Assembly (NCBI GenBank): GCA_958422185.1
Contig: CATZNW010000013.1
Coordinates: 1 to 64,000, forward strand
Length of the DNA: 64,000 nt
From: an uncultured Clostridium sp.
GTDB lineage: Bacteria; Bacillota; Clostridia; Oscillospirales; Acutalibacteraceae
Direction of reading: 5' to 3'
Below are positions 54,044-62,135 of this stretch, piece by piece; the stretch's first letter is position 1; each line of letters starts with the position of its first letter. The notes under the pieces were generated by a model. That model saw only the letters and a program-made list of their open reading frames with translations. It made no database searches and was not told the DNA's origin. The position numbers were made by a program, and so were the translations under genes.

Positions 54044-54252
54044 GCCTCTTCTACCCCCAATATGCGAATGCCGGCTCTTTTGAGAACCGATACCGATTCA
54101 TCGGCATCATGTACAACAAGCACATAACCGCATCCGTCGCCGGGTTTTGGATCTTCAAGCCTTTTGATCCGTGCCTTGATAGATTTGGCGTGAAGTGCCG
54201 ATCTTGCTCGCTGCGCATTCGTTATGCTTCCGATTTTTATATAATAAATCAT
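54040..54252 (-). CDS. DUF3343-family putative sulfur/selenium carrier
   Basis: 70 residues from ATG 54252 (MIYYIKIGSITNAQRARSAL), because GGGG lies 9 bp upstream; the ATG at 54267 has no site. The chain has the ferredoxin-like pattern of DUF3343 with a central DGCGYVLVV Cys, the usual conserved position. The family is now described as a putative Se/S carrier. It is translated ahead of the desulfurase (ATGA overlap). Confidence 0.8.
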   Translation of the reverse strand: MIYYIKIGSITNAQRARSALHAKSIKARIKRLEDPKPGDGCGYVLVVHDADESVSVLKRAGIRILGVEEA

Positions 54253-54257
54253 ATGAT

Positions 54258-54305
54258 AAAACCCCATTTCAAGTCATACTACATAATATGCCGAAACGGG
54301 GTTTT
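54258..54305 (-). promoter_or_regulatory. Long-range hairpin covering the DUF3343 ribosome site
   Basis: AAAACCCCATTTC (54258-54270, plus strand) pairs with GAAACGGGGTTTT (54293-54305), one mismatch. In the mRNA the GGGG of the ribosome site lies within the stem; TTTT follows. It could be an RBS-masking leader or an upstream terminator. Confidence 0.45.
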
Positions 54306-54320
54306 AGTTTATTTTAAGCG

Positions 54321-54354
54321 AAAAGATTCCGGCATGAGCATCATGCCGGAATCT
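54321..54354 (-). terminator. Terminator of the GPH transporter gene
   Basis: AGATTCCGGCATGA-gca-TCATGCCGGAATCT, 14-bp perfect arms; TTTTC follows on the minus strand. Confidence 0.92.
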
Positions 54355-54361
54355 CAGCTGA

Positions 54362-56887
54362 TTATTTATCATTTTTTTTGGAGGTCTTTTTTTCTGCCTT
54401 CTGAGCCTTTTTGCGTGCCTTCTCGGCTTTTCTTGCTTCCAGCTCAGCCTCCTGCTCTTTGCGCTTGAGCGCGGCAAGTTCCTCCTTTTCACGATCTTCC
54501 GCGTCTGCATTGAGCTTGGCCTCTTCGTAAAGCTCGGCGATCTCTTCAAAGTGACTGTAATTTTCTTTCTGAAGGAGAAGCTTTCTTGCATCGATATAAG
54601 GCTTTGCCGCACGGTTAAACTGAGCAAATTCATCCATCTTTTTCTTCTCTCTGGAACGGATCTGCTTAAGCTGCGCGTTCAGGCGTTTGATCTTATCCTG
54701 GATCTCCCTATACTCTTCTTTATTATCCGCCTTCTTGGCAGCAGTCTTCTGCTTCACAAGCTCAAAGATCTGCTCTTCAGTACGGTCTTCCTCATCAAAG
54801 ATAGCAGTAAGTTCTGCCATGTCAGGCTCAACAAAATCTTTTACGGAACCATAATATTTTTCAAAAGCTTTTTTAGCGGATATCTTTTTCTTTGCAAGCT
54901 GAACCGCAAACTTACGGATCTCTTTTTCCTCATGCGTGCCGTCCGGCATAGCCTTTGCGGCGCTGAGCTCGGTTTTGAGCTCATCATATGAAGAGTTAAC
55001 GATTCCCTCAATGCCGGCGTCATAAATATCCTGATAAACATCTATCTGATACTTATAAAGATCTGAATCGAATTTATCAAGCTCAGCGCAGACAAATTTG
55101 GAAATGTCGATTTCCTCATTAAAGTTAAGAGCATCTCTATATTCCTGCTTTGCCGCTTTGCGTTCTGCCTTATATTGCTTTTTGATGCTTTTTTGTGTTT
55201 CTTTATCCGCGGCGTTCTTAAGCTGATCTTTGTACTTGTTCTTAACATTTCTGTACATATCTTTGCTTACTGTTTTCGGCTGAGCTACGGACATTTTCCT
55301 TGCTTCCTCAACCATATCGATAGCCTCAACGATCTGATGGTTGTCAAGCGCGTTGTTACCGTAATCTTCAAACAGCGCGCGAACCTTAAGAACGCGTACA
55401 ACAGACTTCTGCTTTTTTTCAGTAAAGTCATAGAACAGGTACGGAACCATATTAAGGAACGCGCCTACTGCCGCCATTATGATGAGTGCAAGCATCATAT
55501 CATGGAGCAGCCCAGGCTGACCTGTATTTACATCCAGAATATCATACGGGCTTTCATATCCGTTGCCGTCCTTGATGCCGTACATTTCCTGAATCGCCGG
55601 GAGCACGCCTGAAGTGAACAGGGTTATAATGCCGCCGATAGTGGATACTGCCGCAAACATACCGTCGATACGCTCACCGGATCTGTATTGCTGGTAATCA
55701 CGTATATCAGCCTGAATGGCAGGGGTGGTGATCTGCTCAAACGCGCCGACGAGCCAGTTGAAATAAACGCATATAAACAGCCACCAAATGCTGTCCATAT
55801 TAAGACCCATGGCAAGAATGAACATTATATTAAGGGTATTGATTCCGATGAGAACGCGTTTTTTGCCCCATTTTCTGATGCAAAGCGGTGCGAGCAGCAT
55901 GCCCCAGAGAGAAGCGTTGCCCGTAAGCGTCTGGATCAGCGCAAATTCCGTACCGCTGGCTGTATGGCCATAGTTATATGACCAGGTCAAGATATTGCCG
56001 TATGCGCCTTCCAGGAATCCAAGCCAGCCGGCAAGTGAAATGATCCAGAAATACTTGTTTTTTGCGACTTCCTTTAACGAATCCCAAAAACCAATCTGAA
56101 TAGTATGAGTCTTTGCCTGAACGATCTTTTCCTGCGTATTTGCATAAACGATGATAGTGCCGACAATGCCGATAGCAGCATAGATCGGATAAGCGATCCT
56201 GTATACATTGATATCATACAGATCATCGTTAGTAAATATCTGTGCGATAAGAGGAAGAACGATATTGGAAATGGACGGGGCCAGTGAATAAACAACTGAT
56301 TTTATAGCCAAAACATCCGTTCTTTCCTGCGTATTCGGAGAAAGAACGTGTATCAGGTTAGTATAAGCATCATTAAAGAATGAATAGAAGAAAGATAGCA
56401 GCAGGTTGAATACCAGAACAACCGCGCATTTTGCCACATAATAGGCTTCACGGCCGAAAATCTGACCTGTTACGAGAGTCTCGAGGCTTCCGTACGGAAA
56501 ATAAACGTAACCGAGCGCACAGATGATAGTAGGGATACCGATAGAGATCAGATACGGCCTGTATTTACCTCCCCGCCCTCGCGTATTATCTACCATGTTC
56601 GCGCGCACACCGGTAAGCGGTATGCCAGCAAGAGTTGAAATTATGTACAAAATATACATATCCGTAGGACCGATGCCTATGGCACCACCGACGATCATAT
56701 TTGTAGTGGAAACGGAAAGCTGCGTACCGAAAAGGATTATAAAGTAACAGCCGATACCGCCGCCGGCATACGAAACGATCTCTTTGAAAGTCATATACCT
56801 GCCCTTAGGCGGTTCATTCCAGTAGTATCGGACGTTATTAATAATACCTCCGACTTTTTCTTTTAATCCGGCTTTTGCTTCAGCCAT
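54362..56887 (-). CDS. GPH (MelB-like) sugar:cation symporter with long charged C-terminal tail
   Basis: 841 residues, against about 450-480 for ordinary family members. About twelve membrane helices occupy residues 30-495; RGRGGKYRPYL is the conserved loop 2-3 motif of GPH carriers. The remaining roughly 340 residues are cytoplasmic, Lys/Glu/Ala-rich, and predicted coiled coil (KQYKAERKAAKQEYRDAL, REKEELAALKRKEQEAELEA). This tail is not an EIIA domain as in LacS. The likely substrate is a glycoside, given the GH2 and GH30 genes, but the nearest glycosidase is 16 kb away. A GCGGTA-TATT-TACCGC palindrome lies just upstream. Confidence 0.88.
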   Translation of the reverse strand: MAEAKAGLKEKVGGIINNVRYYWNEPPKGRYMTFKEIVSYAGGGIGCYFIILFGTQLSVSTTNMIVGGAIGIGPTDMYILYIISTLAGIPLTGVRANMVDNTRGRGGKYRPYLISIGIPTIICALGYVYFPYGSLETLVTGQIFGREAYYVAKCAVVLVFNLLLSFFYSFFNDAYTNLIHVLSPNTQERTDVLAIKSVVYSLAPSISNIVLPLIAQIFTNDDLYDINVYRIAYPIYAAIGIVGTIIVYANTQEKIVQAKTHTIQIGFWDSLKEVAKNKYFWIISLAGWLGFLEGAYGNILTWSYNYGHTASGTEFALIQTLTGNASLWGMLLAPLCIRKWGKKRVLIGINTLNIMFILAMGLNMDSIWWLFICVYFNWLVGAFEQITTPAIQADIRDYQQYRSGERIDGMFAAVSTIGGIITLFTSGVLPAIQEMYGIKDGNGYESPYDILDVNTGQPGLLHDMMLALIIMAAVGAFLNMVPYLFYDFTEKKQKSVVRVLKVRALFEDYGNNALDNHQIVEAIDMVEEARKMSVAQPKTVSKDMYRNVKNKYKDQLKNAADKETQKSIKKQYKAERKAAKQEYRDALNFNEEIDISKFVCAELDKFDSDLYKYQIDVYQDIYDAGIEGIVNSSYDELKTELSAAKAMPDGTHEEKEIRKFAVQLAKKKISAKKAFEKYYGSVKDFVEPDMAELTAIFDEEDRTEEQIFELVKQKTAAKKADNKEEYREIQDKIKRLNAQLKQIRSREKKKMDEFAQFNRAAKPYIDARKLLLQKENYSHFEEIAELYEEAKLNADAEDREKEELAALKRKEQEAELEARKAEKARKKAQKAEKKTSKKNDK

Positions 56888-56909
56888 TTAATCACCCCTC
56901 TTAAAATTA

Positions 56910-56925
56910 GCGGTATATTTACCGC
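56910..56925. promoter_or_regulatory. Palindromic operator candidate ahead of the GPH transporter
   Basis: GCGGTATATTTACCGC: 6-bp arms GCGGTA/TACCGC around TATT, about 22 bp upstream of the ATG. Typical size for a LacI- or GntR-type site; the regulator is unknown. Confidence 0.5.
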
Positions 56926-57035
56926 ATACTATATACAACTTTAACATATTTCAGAGCGATTGGCAACAGATTTTTGCTTAAAATAATTAAATTTAAATTT
57001 TACATAAAAATAATGAAAATTTTCCTATTTAAATT

Positions 57036-57064
57036 AAAAAAGCTCCGAAGCAAAGCTTCGGAGC
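57036..57064 (-). terminator. Terminator of the 22-codon gene
   Basis: Minus strand GCTCCGAAGC-TTT-GCTTCGGAGC followed by TTTTTT. Confidence 0.92.
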
Positions 57065-57090
57065 AGATATACGATTCAGCGACCGGCCGC

Positions 57091-57159
57091 TTATTTCTCA
57101 TAATAAGCAATATCACCGGCAGCGAGAATGCGGGCACACTTCATAAGCAGCCTGAACAT
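57091..57159 (-). CDS. 22-residue amphipathic peptide in its own transcription unit
   Basis: ATG 57159 has TGGGAGG 9 bp upstream; an ATG at 57165 would be only 3 bp from it and adds two residues. The peptide starts MFRLLMKCARILAAG and ends DIAYYEK, with a hydrophobic/basic N-terminal half that can form an amphipathic helix and one Cys. It lies between a consensus promoter (57241-57214), a 5' hairpin and a strong terminator, so it is an independent gene. I do not recognise a family; a membrane-associated small protein is the simplest guess. Confidence 0.7.
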   Translation of the reverse strand: MFRLLMKCARILAAGDIAYYEK

Positions 57160-57185
57160 ATTCATTCGCCTCCCAAATAAAATAC

Positions 57186-57209
57186 TTGCAATGTCTTTCC
57201 GCATTGCAA
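57186..57209 (-). promoter_or_regulatory. 5'-end hairpin of the 22-codon mRNA
   Basis: TTGCAATG (57186-57193) pairs with CATTGCAA (57202-57209). It would lie within a few bases of the mRNA 5' end and may protect it. Confidence 0.6.
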
Positions 57210-57213
57210 CTAC

Positions 57214-57241
57214 ATTATATTCACGGCGTATGAAAAGTCAA
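57214..57241 (-). promoter_or_regulatory. Promoter of the 22-codon gene
   Basis: Minus strand TTGACT (57241-57236), a 16-bp spacer and TATAAT (57219-57214). Confidence 0.75.
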
Positions 57242-57331
57242 CACAGCACGAACGTTATTAATAAATAATTTACATTTAAATTTGTGCAATTTAAACAGTG
57301 AGCAGAAATTCATGCACTGTTATTAAGTTAT

Positions 57332-58222
57332 TTATAGTGCAATTTCAACAACGTTTCCGCTTTTCTTCGTTGCTGTAATCTTCCCATCACTATATTCATA
57401 GGAAACAGTCTGGAACAGATCGTCAAATCTGCCGGAATCCTGTTCAAACGGAATACGTTCATCATCGGAATAATAAACTTCACTGCCGGCTCCCATCTGC
57501 TGAAGCCCTATATATCCTAGACCGAAATACGAAAGCCCCTTACCGTCCGAATAAGAGTTTTCGGCGCAGGGATCAAAATAATACAATTCACCGTCTAAAT
57601 TTATTTCCGTCATAAAATGCGTACCGTCGTAGGAAACACAGTAAACTCTGGAAGCGTAAAAACCTGCCTGCTGGACCAGGAAGCGGAACAGGGATTCGTA
57701 CGCGGAAGAAGAGCCTTCACCCGCCATCAGCGCATCGTAAGCCGTTGAATAATCAAGATTCTGCTTGATATTTTCGGAGACATATGTGTAAATGTTCAAG
57801 AGGAGTTCATTTCCGGAGGTCTCAGGGTAACCGCATTCAGTCAAAACAGAATATGTTTTATCCGTAAACTCCTCAACAAGCTCCCTGTGCCGTGAATTTG
57901 TTTCGGTATAAGAGATCCTTAAACTACCGTCCGAATTCAAATTTATGCTGTTCACAAGTTTGGAAAGCGGAAAGCTTACATAAAACAGGCGGCTTGCGGT
58001 ATCGTAGCTCTCATTATTTACCGTAACGGAAGTTTCTCCGGCAGCAACAGCACTGCAAAGCTGCTCAAAAACCTCTACCGCGTCACTTTCTGCCCCGGAA
58101 TAGTGCGAATCATATGTATAGGAAAGCGAGAACCCTGCATCGGAAGCCGATTGATCGGTGCAGCCGGAAAATGAACAGATGATAAAAGCAAGCGCAGATA
58201 TCAGTGATAAAATCTTTTTCAT
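57332..58222 (-). CDS. Lipoprotein with transglutaminase-like domain, catalytic Cys replaced by Ser
   Basis: 296 residues from ATG 58222 (MKKILSLISA), with AAGGGGTG upstream. Lipobox SFSGC gives lipid-modified Cys21. The C-terminal half follows the transglutaminase-like pattern: GEGSSSAYESLFRFLVQQAG where active members have G-x-C, then THFMTEINLDG (His202) and YYFDPC (Asp217). Ser172 stands at the Cys position. It is outside the membrane. Transglutaminase activity is unlikely; a protease-like or binding role is possible. It follows the sirtuin gene after 4 bp. Confidence 0.8.
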   Translation of the reverse strand: MKKILSLISALAFIICSFSGCTDQSASDAGFSLSYTYDSHYSGAESDAVEVFEQLCSAVAAGETSVTVNNESYDTASRLFYVSFPLSKLVNSINLNSDGSLRISYTETNSRHRELVEEFTDKTYSVLTECGYPETSGNELLLNIYTYVSENIKQNLDYSTAYDALMAGEGSSSAYESLFRFLVQQAGFYASRVYCVSYDGTHFMTEINLDGELYYFDPCAENSYSDGKGLSYFGLGYIGLQQMGAGSEVYYSDDERIPFEQDSGRFDDLFQTVSYEYSDGKITATKKSGNVVEIAL

Positions 58223-58226
58223 TTCG

Positions 58227-58943
58227 TCACCCCTTAACTTTAATTTGGGAAAGCACTTTTCCAACACTGTCATGAATCACAAGATCCGCAAGTGAGTCCG
58301 CAGGTGTTGGAGTTTTATTGATAAGGACAAAATATTTGCCTTTAAAATATCTGATAAATCCGGCAGCGGGATATACAACAAGGCTAGTGCCTGCCACAAT
58401 CAGGCAGTCTGCCGCTGAAATAGCGGCTACCGCACCGTTAACCGTATTTGTATCAAGGCTTTCTTCATAAAGAACAACGTCGGGTTTTATGATCCCGCCG
58501 CAAACATCACAATGCGGCACACCGTCAGAATCCCTAATATATTCAGCGGGAAATGATCTGCCGCAGCCGGTGCAGTGATTTTTAAGAGTCGTTCCGTGAA
58601 GTTCAAAAACATTTTTACTGCCGGCCTTTTGGTGGAGGCCGTCAATATTCTGCGTAACCACGGCAGAGAGCTTGCCTTCTTTTTCAAGTTCTGCCAGTTT
58701 TAAATGAGCGGCATTCGGCTCAGCGTTCAGGCAGAGCATTTTGTCGCGGTAAAATTTGTAAAAATAATCCGTATGCTTTTTAAAAAAAGTATACGAGAGT
58801 ATTTCTTCCGGCGGATAATCATATTTTTGATGATAAAGGCCGTCAACAGAGCGAAAATCCGGAATGCCGCTCTCCGTAGAAACTCCGGCGCCCCCGAAAA
58901 AGACTATATTGCTGCTGTTATCAGTAATCTCCTGAAGAGTCAT
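58227..58943 (-). CDS. cobB: Sir2-family NAD-dependent protein deacylase
   Basis: 238 residues. GAGVSTESGIPDFRS, TQNIDGLHQKAG and ELHGT (catalytic His) are the NAD-binding motifs. The zinc module CTGC-x21-CDVCGG is complete. It removes acetyl groups from lysines, for example on acetyl-CoA synthetase. It starts 13 bp after the tautomerase gene. Confidence 0.95.
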   Translation of the reverse strand: MTLQEITDNSSNIVFFGGAGVSTESGIPDFRSVDGLYHQKYDYPPEEILSYTFFKKHTDYFYKFYRDKMLCLNAEPNAAHLKLAELEKEGKLSAVVTQNIDGLHQKAGSKNVFELHGTTLKNHCTGCGRSFPAEYIRDSDGVPHCDVCGGIIKPDVVLYEESLDTNTVNGAVAAISAADCLIVAGTSLVVYPAAGFIRYFKGKYFVLINKTPTPADSLADLVIHDSVGKVLSQIKVKG

Positions 58944-58956
58944 TTTTTAAACCTCG

Positions 58957-59295
58957 TTAAAAATTCATATTATTCCAGCCCCACTGCGATGTGCCGGTAT
59001 ATTTAACATAAGTTCTTGAGGCAGGTATTCCGAGTTCATTTTCAATGATCTCACAGACGGCAGCAGTCATTTTTTCACATTGCTCATCCGTTGAACTTCC
59101 AAAAACAGAAACATCAACAAAGGCCGCCGGCGCGTCGTCCCCTTTAAAATAAAGAGACATTCCGCCGCTGAATCCAACCATTAGCCAGTTTTCGGTTTTA
59201 CCGAGATTTTCAATAGCCTTGCCGAGGCGGGATTTAACGGTGATCTCCTGTTCTTTTGAAATTTGAGTATTGGTATTTACATTTACAAACGGCAT
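58957..59295 (-). CDS. MIF-like tautomerase (phenylpyruvate tautomerase family)
   Basis: 112 residues. After Met removal Pro2 is the catalytic N-terminal proline. MPFVNVNTNTQI, ENWLMVGFSGG (MIF has ENKLMV-like positions) and the C-terminal SQWGWNNMNF (MIF ends NVGWNNSTF) mark the family. Such proteins are trimeric keto-enol tautomerases; a natural substrate is unknown. First gene of the tautomerase-sirtuin-lipoprotein series. Confidence 0.92.
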   Translation of the reverse strand: MPFVNVNTNTQISKEQEITVKSRLGKAIENLGKTENWLMVGFSGGMSLYFKGDDAPAAFVDVSVFGSSTDEQCEKMTAAVCEIIENELGIPASRTYVKYTGTSQWGWNNMNF

Positions 59296-59373
59296 ATATA
59301 GTTCCTCCTGTTATAAATTGGCCATTTAGTACACATTTTATTTTATAATAAATATTCAGCGCGGTCAAGCGGA

Positions 59374-59706
59374 CTAAAAAACAAAATGAATAAGAAGCAT
59401 ATAGCCTATTGTGCCCACAGCAATACTGAGAAGCGTGTTTCGTTTCCATAAATGCACGATTGCCGTTGCAGCAACGGCAATCAGTTTCGGAAGAAGCTCG
59501 CCGATGCCGATATCACGCACATCGCCTATACCGTATACAATTAAAACGCCTATAATTGCCACGGGAAGAACTGAACCCAAATAACGAACAAATTTAGGAG
59601 GTTCTTTTTTGCCGCTGAAAAGAACGAAGGGCACAAGGCGCGTTGCGAAAGTGCAGACAGCGGCAACGGCTATTATGATAAGAGTGTCTTTAACAGAAAG
59701 AGGCAT
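59374..59706 (-). CDS. azlD: Branched-chain amino acid exporter small subunit AzlD
   Basis: 110 residues, four membrane helices. FATRLVPFVLFS near the N-terminus is the AzlD pattern. It forms a two-part exporter with AzlC; the genes overlap by 1 bp (TAATG). Confidence 0.93.
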   Translation of the reverse strand: MPLSVKDTLIIIAVAAVCTFATRLVPFVLFSGKKEPPKFVRYLGSVLPVAIIGVLIVYGIGDVRDIGIGELLPKLIAVAATAIVHLWKRNTLLSIAVGTIGYMLLIHFVF

Positions 59707-60416
59707 TATTTTACGGCCTCCTTCTTTACCAGAAACGGTTTTGCAGCAACAAGCAGGATGACCGTAAGGATAAGTGCCGGAAGCAGGAAATTATCCGCTC
59801 CGAAGATCATAAGGCAAATAAATGCGCAGAATAATCCGACTGCACCGCATATTCTGCTTCTGATATCCATAATAAGATCAACAAAAATAACTGTAAATAG
59901 GGCCGTCATGGAAAAATCAATACCTGTAAGATCGATAGGCAAACTCTGCCCGAGCAGCGAGCCTATGACCGAACCTATTATCCAGTAAAGATGGTCAAGT
60001 TCGCCGATCAGAAATCTGGCTAGTGATTCGTCTACGTTTTCAGGTACGCTGTGAATGGAGATATTGACGGAATAAGTTTCATCCGTAAGCGTAAAGATCA
60101 TAAAAGGACAGCGCCAGCCGCCTGCTTTAAATTTGTCTATCAGTGAAAGTCCGTAAAACATATGGCGCGAATTGATAAACAAAGTCATCATTGCCACGGT
60201 CGGTATGCTTGCCGCAGAAGTGAGAAGAGAAGCAAGCAAAAACTGACCTGAACCGGCAAAGACTACCACTGAGATCAGAATAGCCCAGGGCCAGTTATAG
60301 CCGGCGTCAAAAAGCATGATTCCGAAGGCGGATCCTAAAAAAAGATATCCGAACAGAACCGGAAGCGACTTTTTTGCAGCATATTTTAAAGTTGCTGTTT
60401 TGCTTTTATTTTTCAT
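59706..60416 (-). CDS. azlC: Branched-chain amino acid exporter large subunit AzlC
   Basis: 236 residues. About seven membrane helices; FAGSGQFLLASLL and INSRHMFYGLSL are AzlC signatures. It exports branched-chain amino acids with AzlD. It has a TTGAAA-N17-TATAAT promoter. Confidence 0.94.
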   Translation of the reverse strand: MKNKSKTATLKYAAKKSLPVLFGYLFLGSAFGIMLFDAGYNWPWAILISVVVFAGSGQFLLASLLTSAASIPTVAMMTLFINSRHMFYGLSLIDKFKAGGWRCPFMIFTLTDETYSVNISIHSVPENVDESLARFLIGELDHLYWIIGSVIGSLLGQSLPIDLTGIDFSMTALFTVIFVDLIMDIRSRICGAVGLFCAFICLMIFGADNFLLPALILTVILLVAAKPFLVKKEAVK

Positions 60417-60446
60417 CGTTAAACCTCAAAGTTTTTTTCAGAGCAT

Positions 60447-60475
60447 ATTATATAGCATATTTTTGCGCCTTTCAA
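60447..60475 (-). promoter_or_regulatory. azlCD promoter
   Basis: Minus strand TTGAAA (60475-60470), a 17-bp spacer and TATAAT (60452-60447). Confidence 0.75.
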
Positions 60476-60550
60476 TAAAAATATTTATCATATTGTAATT
60501 TACTGGAATTAATGTTAAAATTAAGTTATAATCAGCAAGGAGGCGTTCGT

Positions 60551-61084
60551 ATGAACATATGGCACAATATAAGTCCGAAGAGAATCAAAAAGAACAGATT
60601 CTATGCCGTTATAGAAATACCGAAAGGCGGAAAAAACAAGTATGAGCTTGATAAGGAAACAGGTATGCTGAAACTGGACAGAGTGCTCTTTACTTCCACC
60701 CACTATCCCGCCAATTACGGTTTTATTCCGCGAACATATGCCAGCGACAAAGATCCGCTCGACGTGCTTGTTCTTTGCAGTGAAAAGATACAGCCCATGA
60801 CTATCGTTGAATGTTCCCCGATAGGCGTTCTTATAATGGAGGACGGCGGCAGCAAGGATGAAAAGATCATTGCCGTTCCTGTAAACGACCCCAACTACAA
60901 CTGCTACACGGATATAAGCGAGCTCCCGAAGCACAGATTTGACGAGATAAGGCATTTCTTTGAAGTATATAAGATTCTGGAGAACGACAAACGCACAATC
61001 GTAAACGAATTTCAGAACCGTGAGGCGGCAGAAGAAATAATACAGACTTGCATAGAAGAATATGTAAAAAGATTTCAGATGTAA
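60551..61084 (+). CDS. ppa: Inorganic pyrophosphatase, family I
   Basis: 177 residues from ATG 60551 with AAGGAGG 7 bp upstream. YAVIEIPKGGKNKYELD and DKDPLDVLVL (the three metal-binding Asp) are intact. Hydrolyses pyrophosphate in the cytoplasm, driving biosynthesis. Confidence 0.96.
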   Translation: MNIWHNISPKRIKKNRFYAVIEIPKGGKNKYELDKETGMLKLDRVLFTSTHYPANYGFIPRTYASDKDPLDVLVLCSEKIQPMTIVECSPIGVLIMEDGGSKDEKIIAVPVNDPNYNCYTDISELPKHRFDEIRHFFEVYKILENDKRTIVNEFQNREAAEEIIQTCIEEYVKRFQM

Positions 61085-61104
61085 CAATTCAAAGAAGATC
61101 AATA

Positions 61105-61410
61105 ATGAAAAACACGATCATTTCTTATTCTTTGCTTTTACTGGCGGAAATAGTTGTAATGAGCATCGCGGCTGCATCGCAGGTTATGTGGCTGTTTTAT
61201 GTTTTGCTTGCCGTTATACTGCTTGAAGCGCTTTATCTGCTGATAAAATCAGTTGTAAAATATAGCTACAAATGCAAAAAATGCGGCACGATTTTTAATC
61301 CGAGTGTAAAAGAAAAACTCTTTGGGATAAACAGCGGGGATATAAAAAAGCTTTACTGCCCGCACTGCCGGTCACGGCAATGGTGCAGACCTGTTAAAAA
61401 GAATAAATAA
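61105..61410 (+). CDS. Small membrane protein with C-terminal zinc ribbon
   Basis: 101 residues from ATG 61105, 20 bp after ppa. Two hydrophobic segments (about 5-25 and 27-48) precede CKKCG-x25-CPHCR, a four-Cys zinc ribbon in the cytoplasm. No family assigned. It may share the ppa transcript; the ribosome site (AAAGAAG) is weak. Confidence 0.7.
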   Translation: MKNTIISYSLLLLAEIVVMSIAAASQVMWLFYVLLAVILLEALYLLIKSVVKYSYKCKKCGTIFNPSVKEKLFGINSGDIKKLYCPHCRSRQWCRPVKKNK

Positions 61411-61417
61411 CCAAACG

Positions 61418-61455
61418 GCCCCCGGCAGTAACAAACTACAGCCGAGGGCATTTTT
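61418..61455 (+). terminator. Terminator after the zinc-ribbon gene
   Basis: GCCCCCGGC pairs with GCCGAGGGC (one mismatch), followed by ATTTTTA. Confidence 0.65.
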
Positions 61456-61512
61456 ACAGATAGATTGTTTTAAAATATTACGAGGTAAATTTAATAATTA
61501 ATTTTAATATCC

Positions 61513-62022
61513 TCACTCCTCATAGAGGTCATTATTATCAAGCCCCTTTGCAAGGCCTGACATACCGACTACTCTGGGCCATTTTCCGGTTTCAATAATG
61601 GTAGTTGCGTTTATATTACCGAGATGCGCATAAAAATGCCTCATCTGCCCTATTATGCATTCAAGTCTGTTGTGTTTATATCCTTTGGGATTATCATAAA
61701 GATCGGCATCATTAAGCCCGTCAAGATATGCTATTATTTTTACTTTAACTGTTTCAAAATAATCAAGCAGTTCCTGACGTGATAAAACTTTTGTGCCAAG
61801 ATAATCAAGGCTGTTCAGTCCTTCCTCGTGGAATGGCGGTTCTTCATATACCATAGGGTTAATATACCACTGATCACAAGAATGAAGCGTATGATAACAA
61901 TGCTTCCATATCGGCATATCGCACAATATATAATCCATATCGCAGGTTACCAGCGTAACATAAAAATTGTGAAACATTATTTCTGTTGACGCTTTTATTG
62001 TTTCAGTCAATCGTCTTTCCAT
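61513..62022 (-). CDS. DinB-superfamily protein
   Basis: 169 residues of four-helix-bundle character. His residues at the expected metal positions (HTLHSCDQWY and RHFYAHLGNIN, with LECIIGQMRH) fit a DinB-like metal site. Family members include thiol transferases of the bacillithiol/mycothiol type, but most have no known role. Single gene. Confidence 0.78.
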   Translation of the reverse strand: MERRLTETIKASTEIMFHNFYVTLVTCDMDYILCDMPIWKHCYHTLHSCDQWYINPMVYEEPPFHEEGLNSLDYLGTKVLSRQELLDYFETVKVKIIAYLDGLNDADLYDNPKGYKHNRLECIIGQMRHFYAHLGNINATTIIETGKWPRVVGMSGLAKGLDNNDLYEE

Positions 62023-62102
62023 AAGTCATCCCCTCAAAGAACATTAAATAAACTGATTTAAGTATAACATATCATTTAAAATCGTAAAGCAGTAAAAAGA
62101 AA

Positions 62103-62125
62103 ATCCTCCGAAAGATTCGGAGGAT
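62103..62125 (-). terminator. Terminator of the porAB operon
   Basis: Minus strand ATCCTCCGAA-TCT-TTCGGAGGAT followed by TTTCTTTTT. Confidence 0.9.
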
Positions 62126-62135
62126 AATTTTTTAT

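Noticed and set aside
60521..61102. 193-codon minus-strand ORF over ppa
   Set aside because: It mirrors the pyrophosphatase gene, which has all family motifs and a strong ribosome site.
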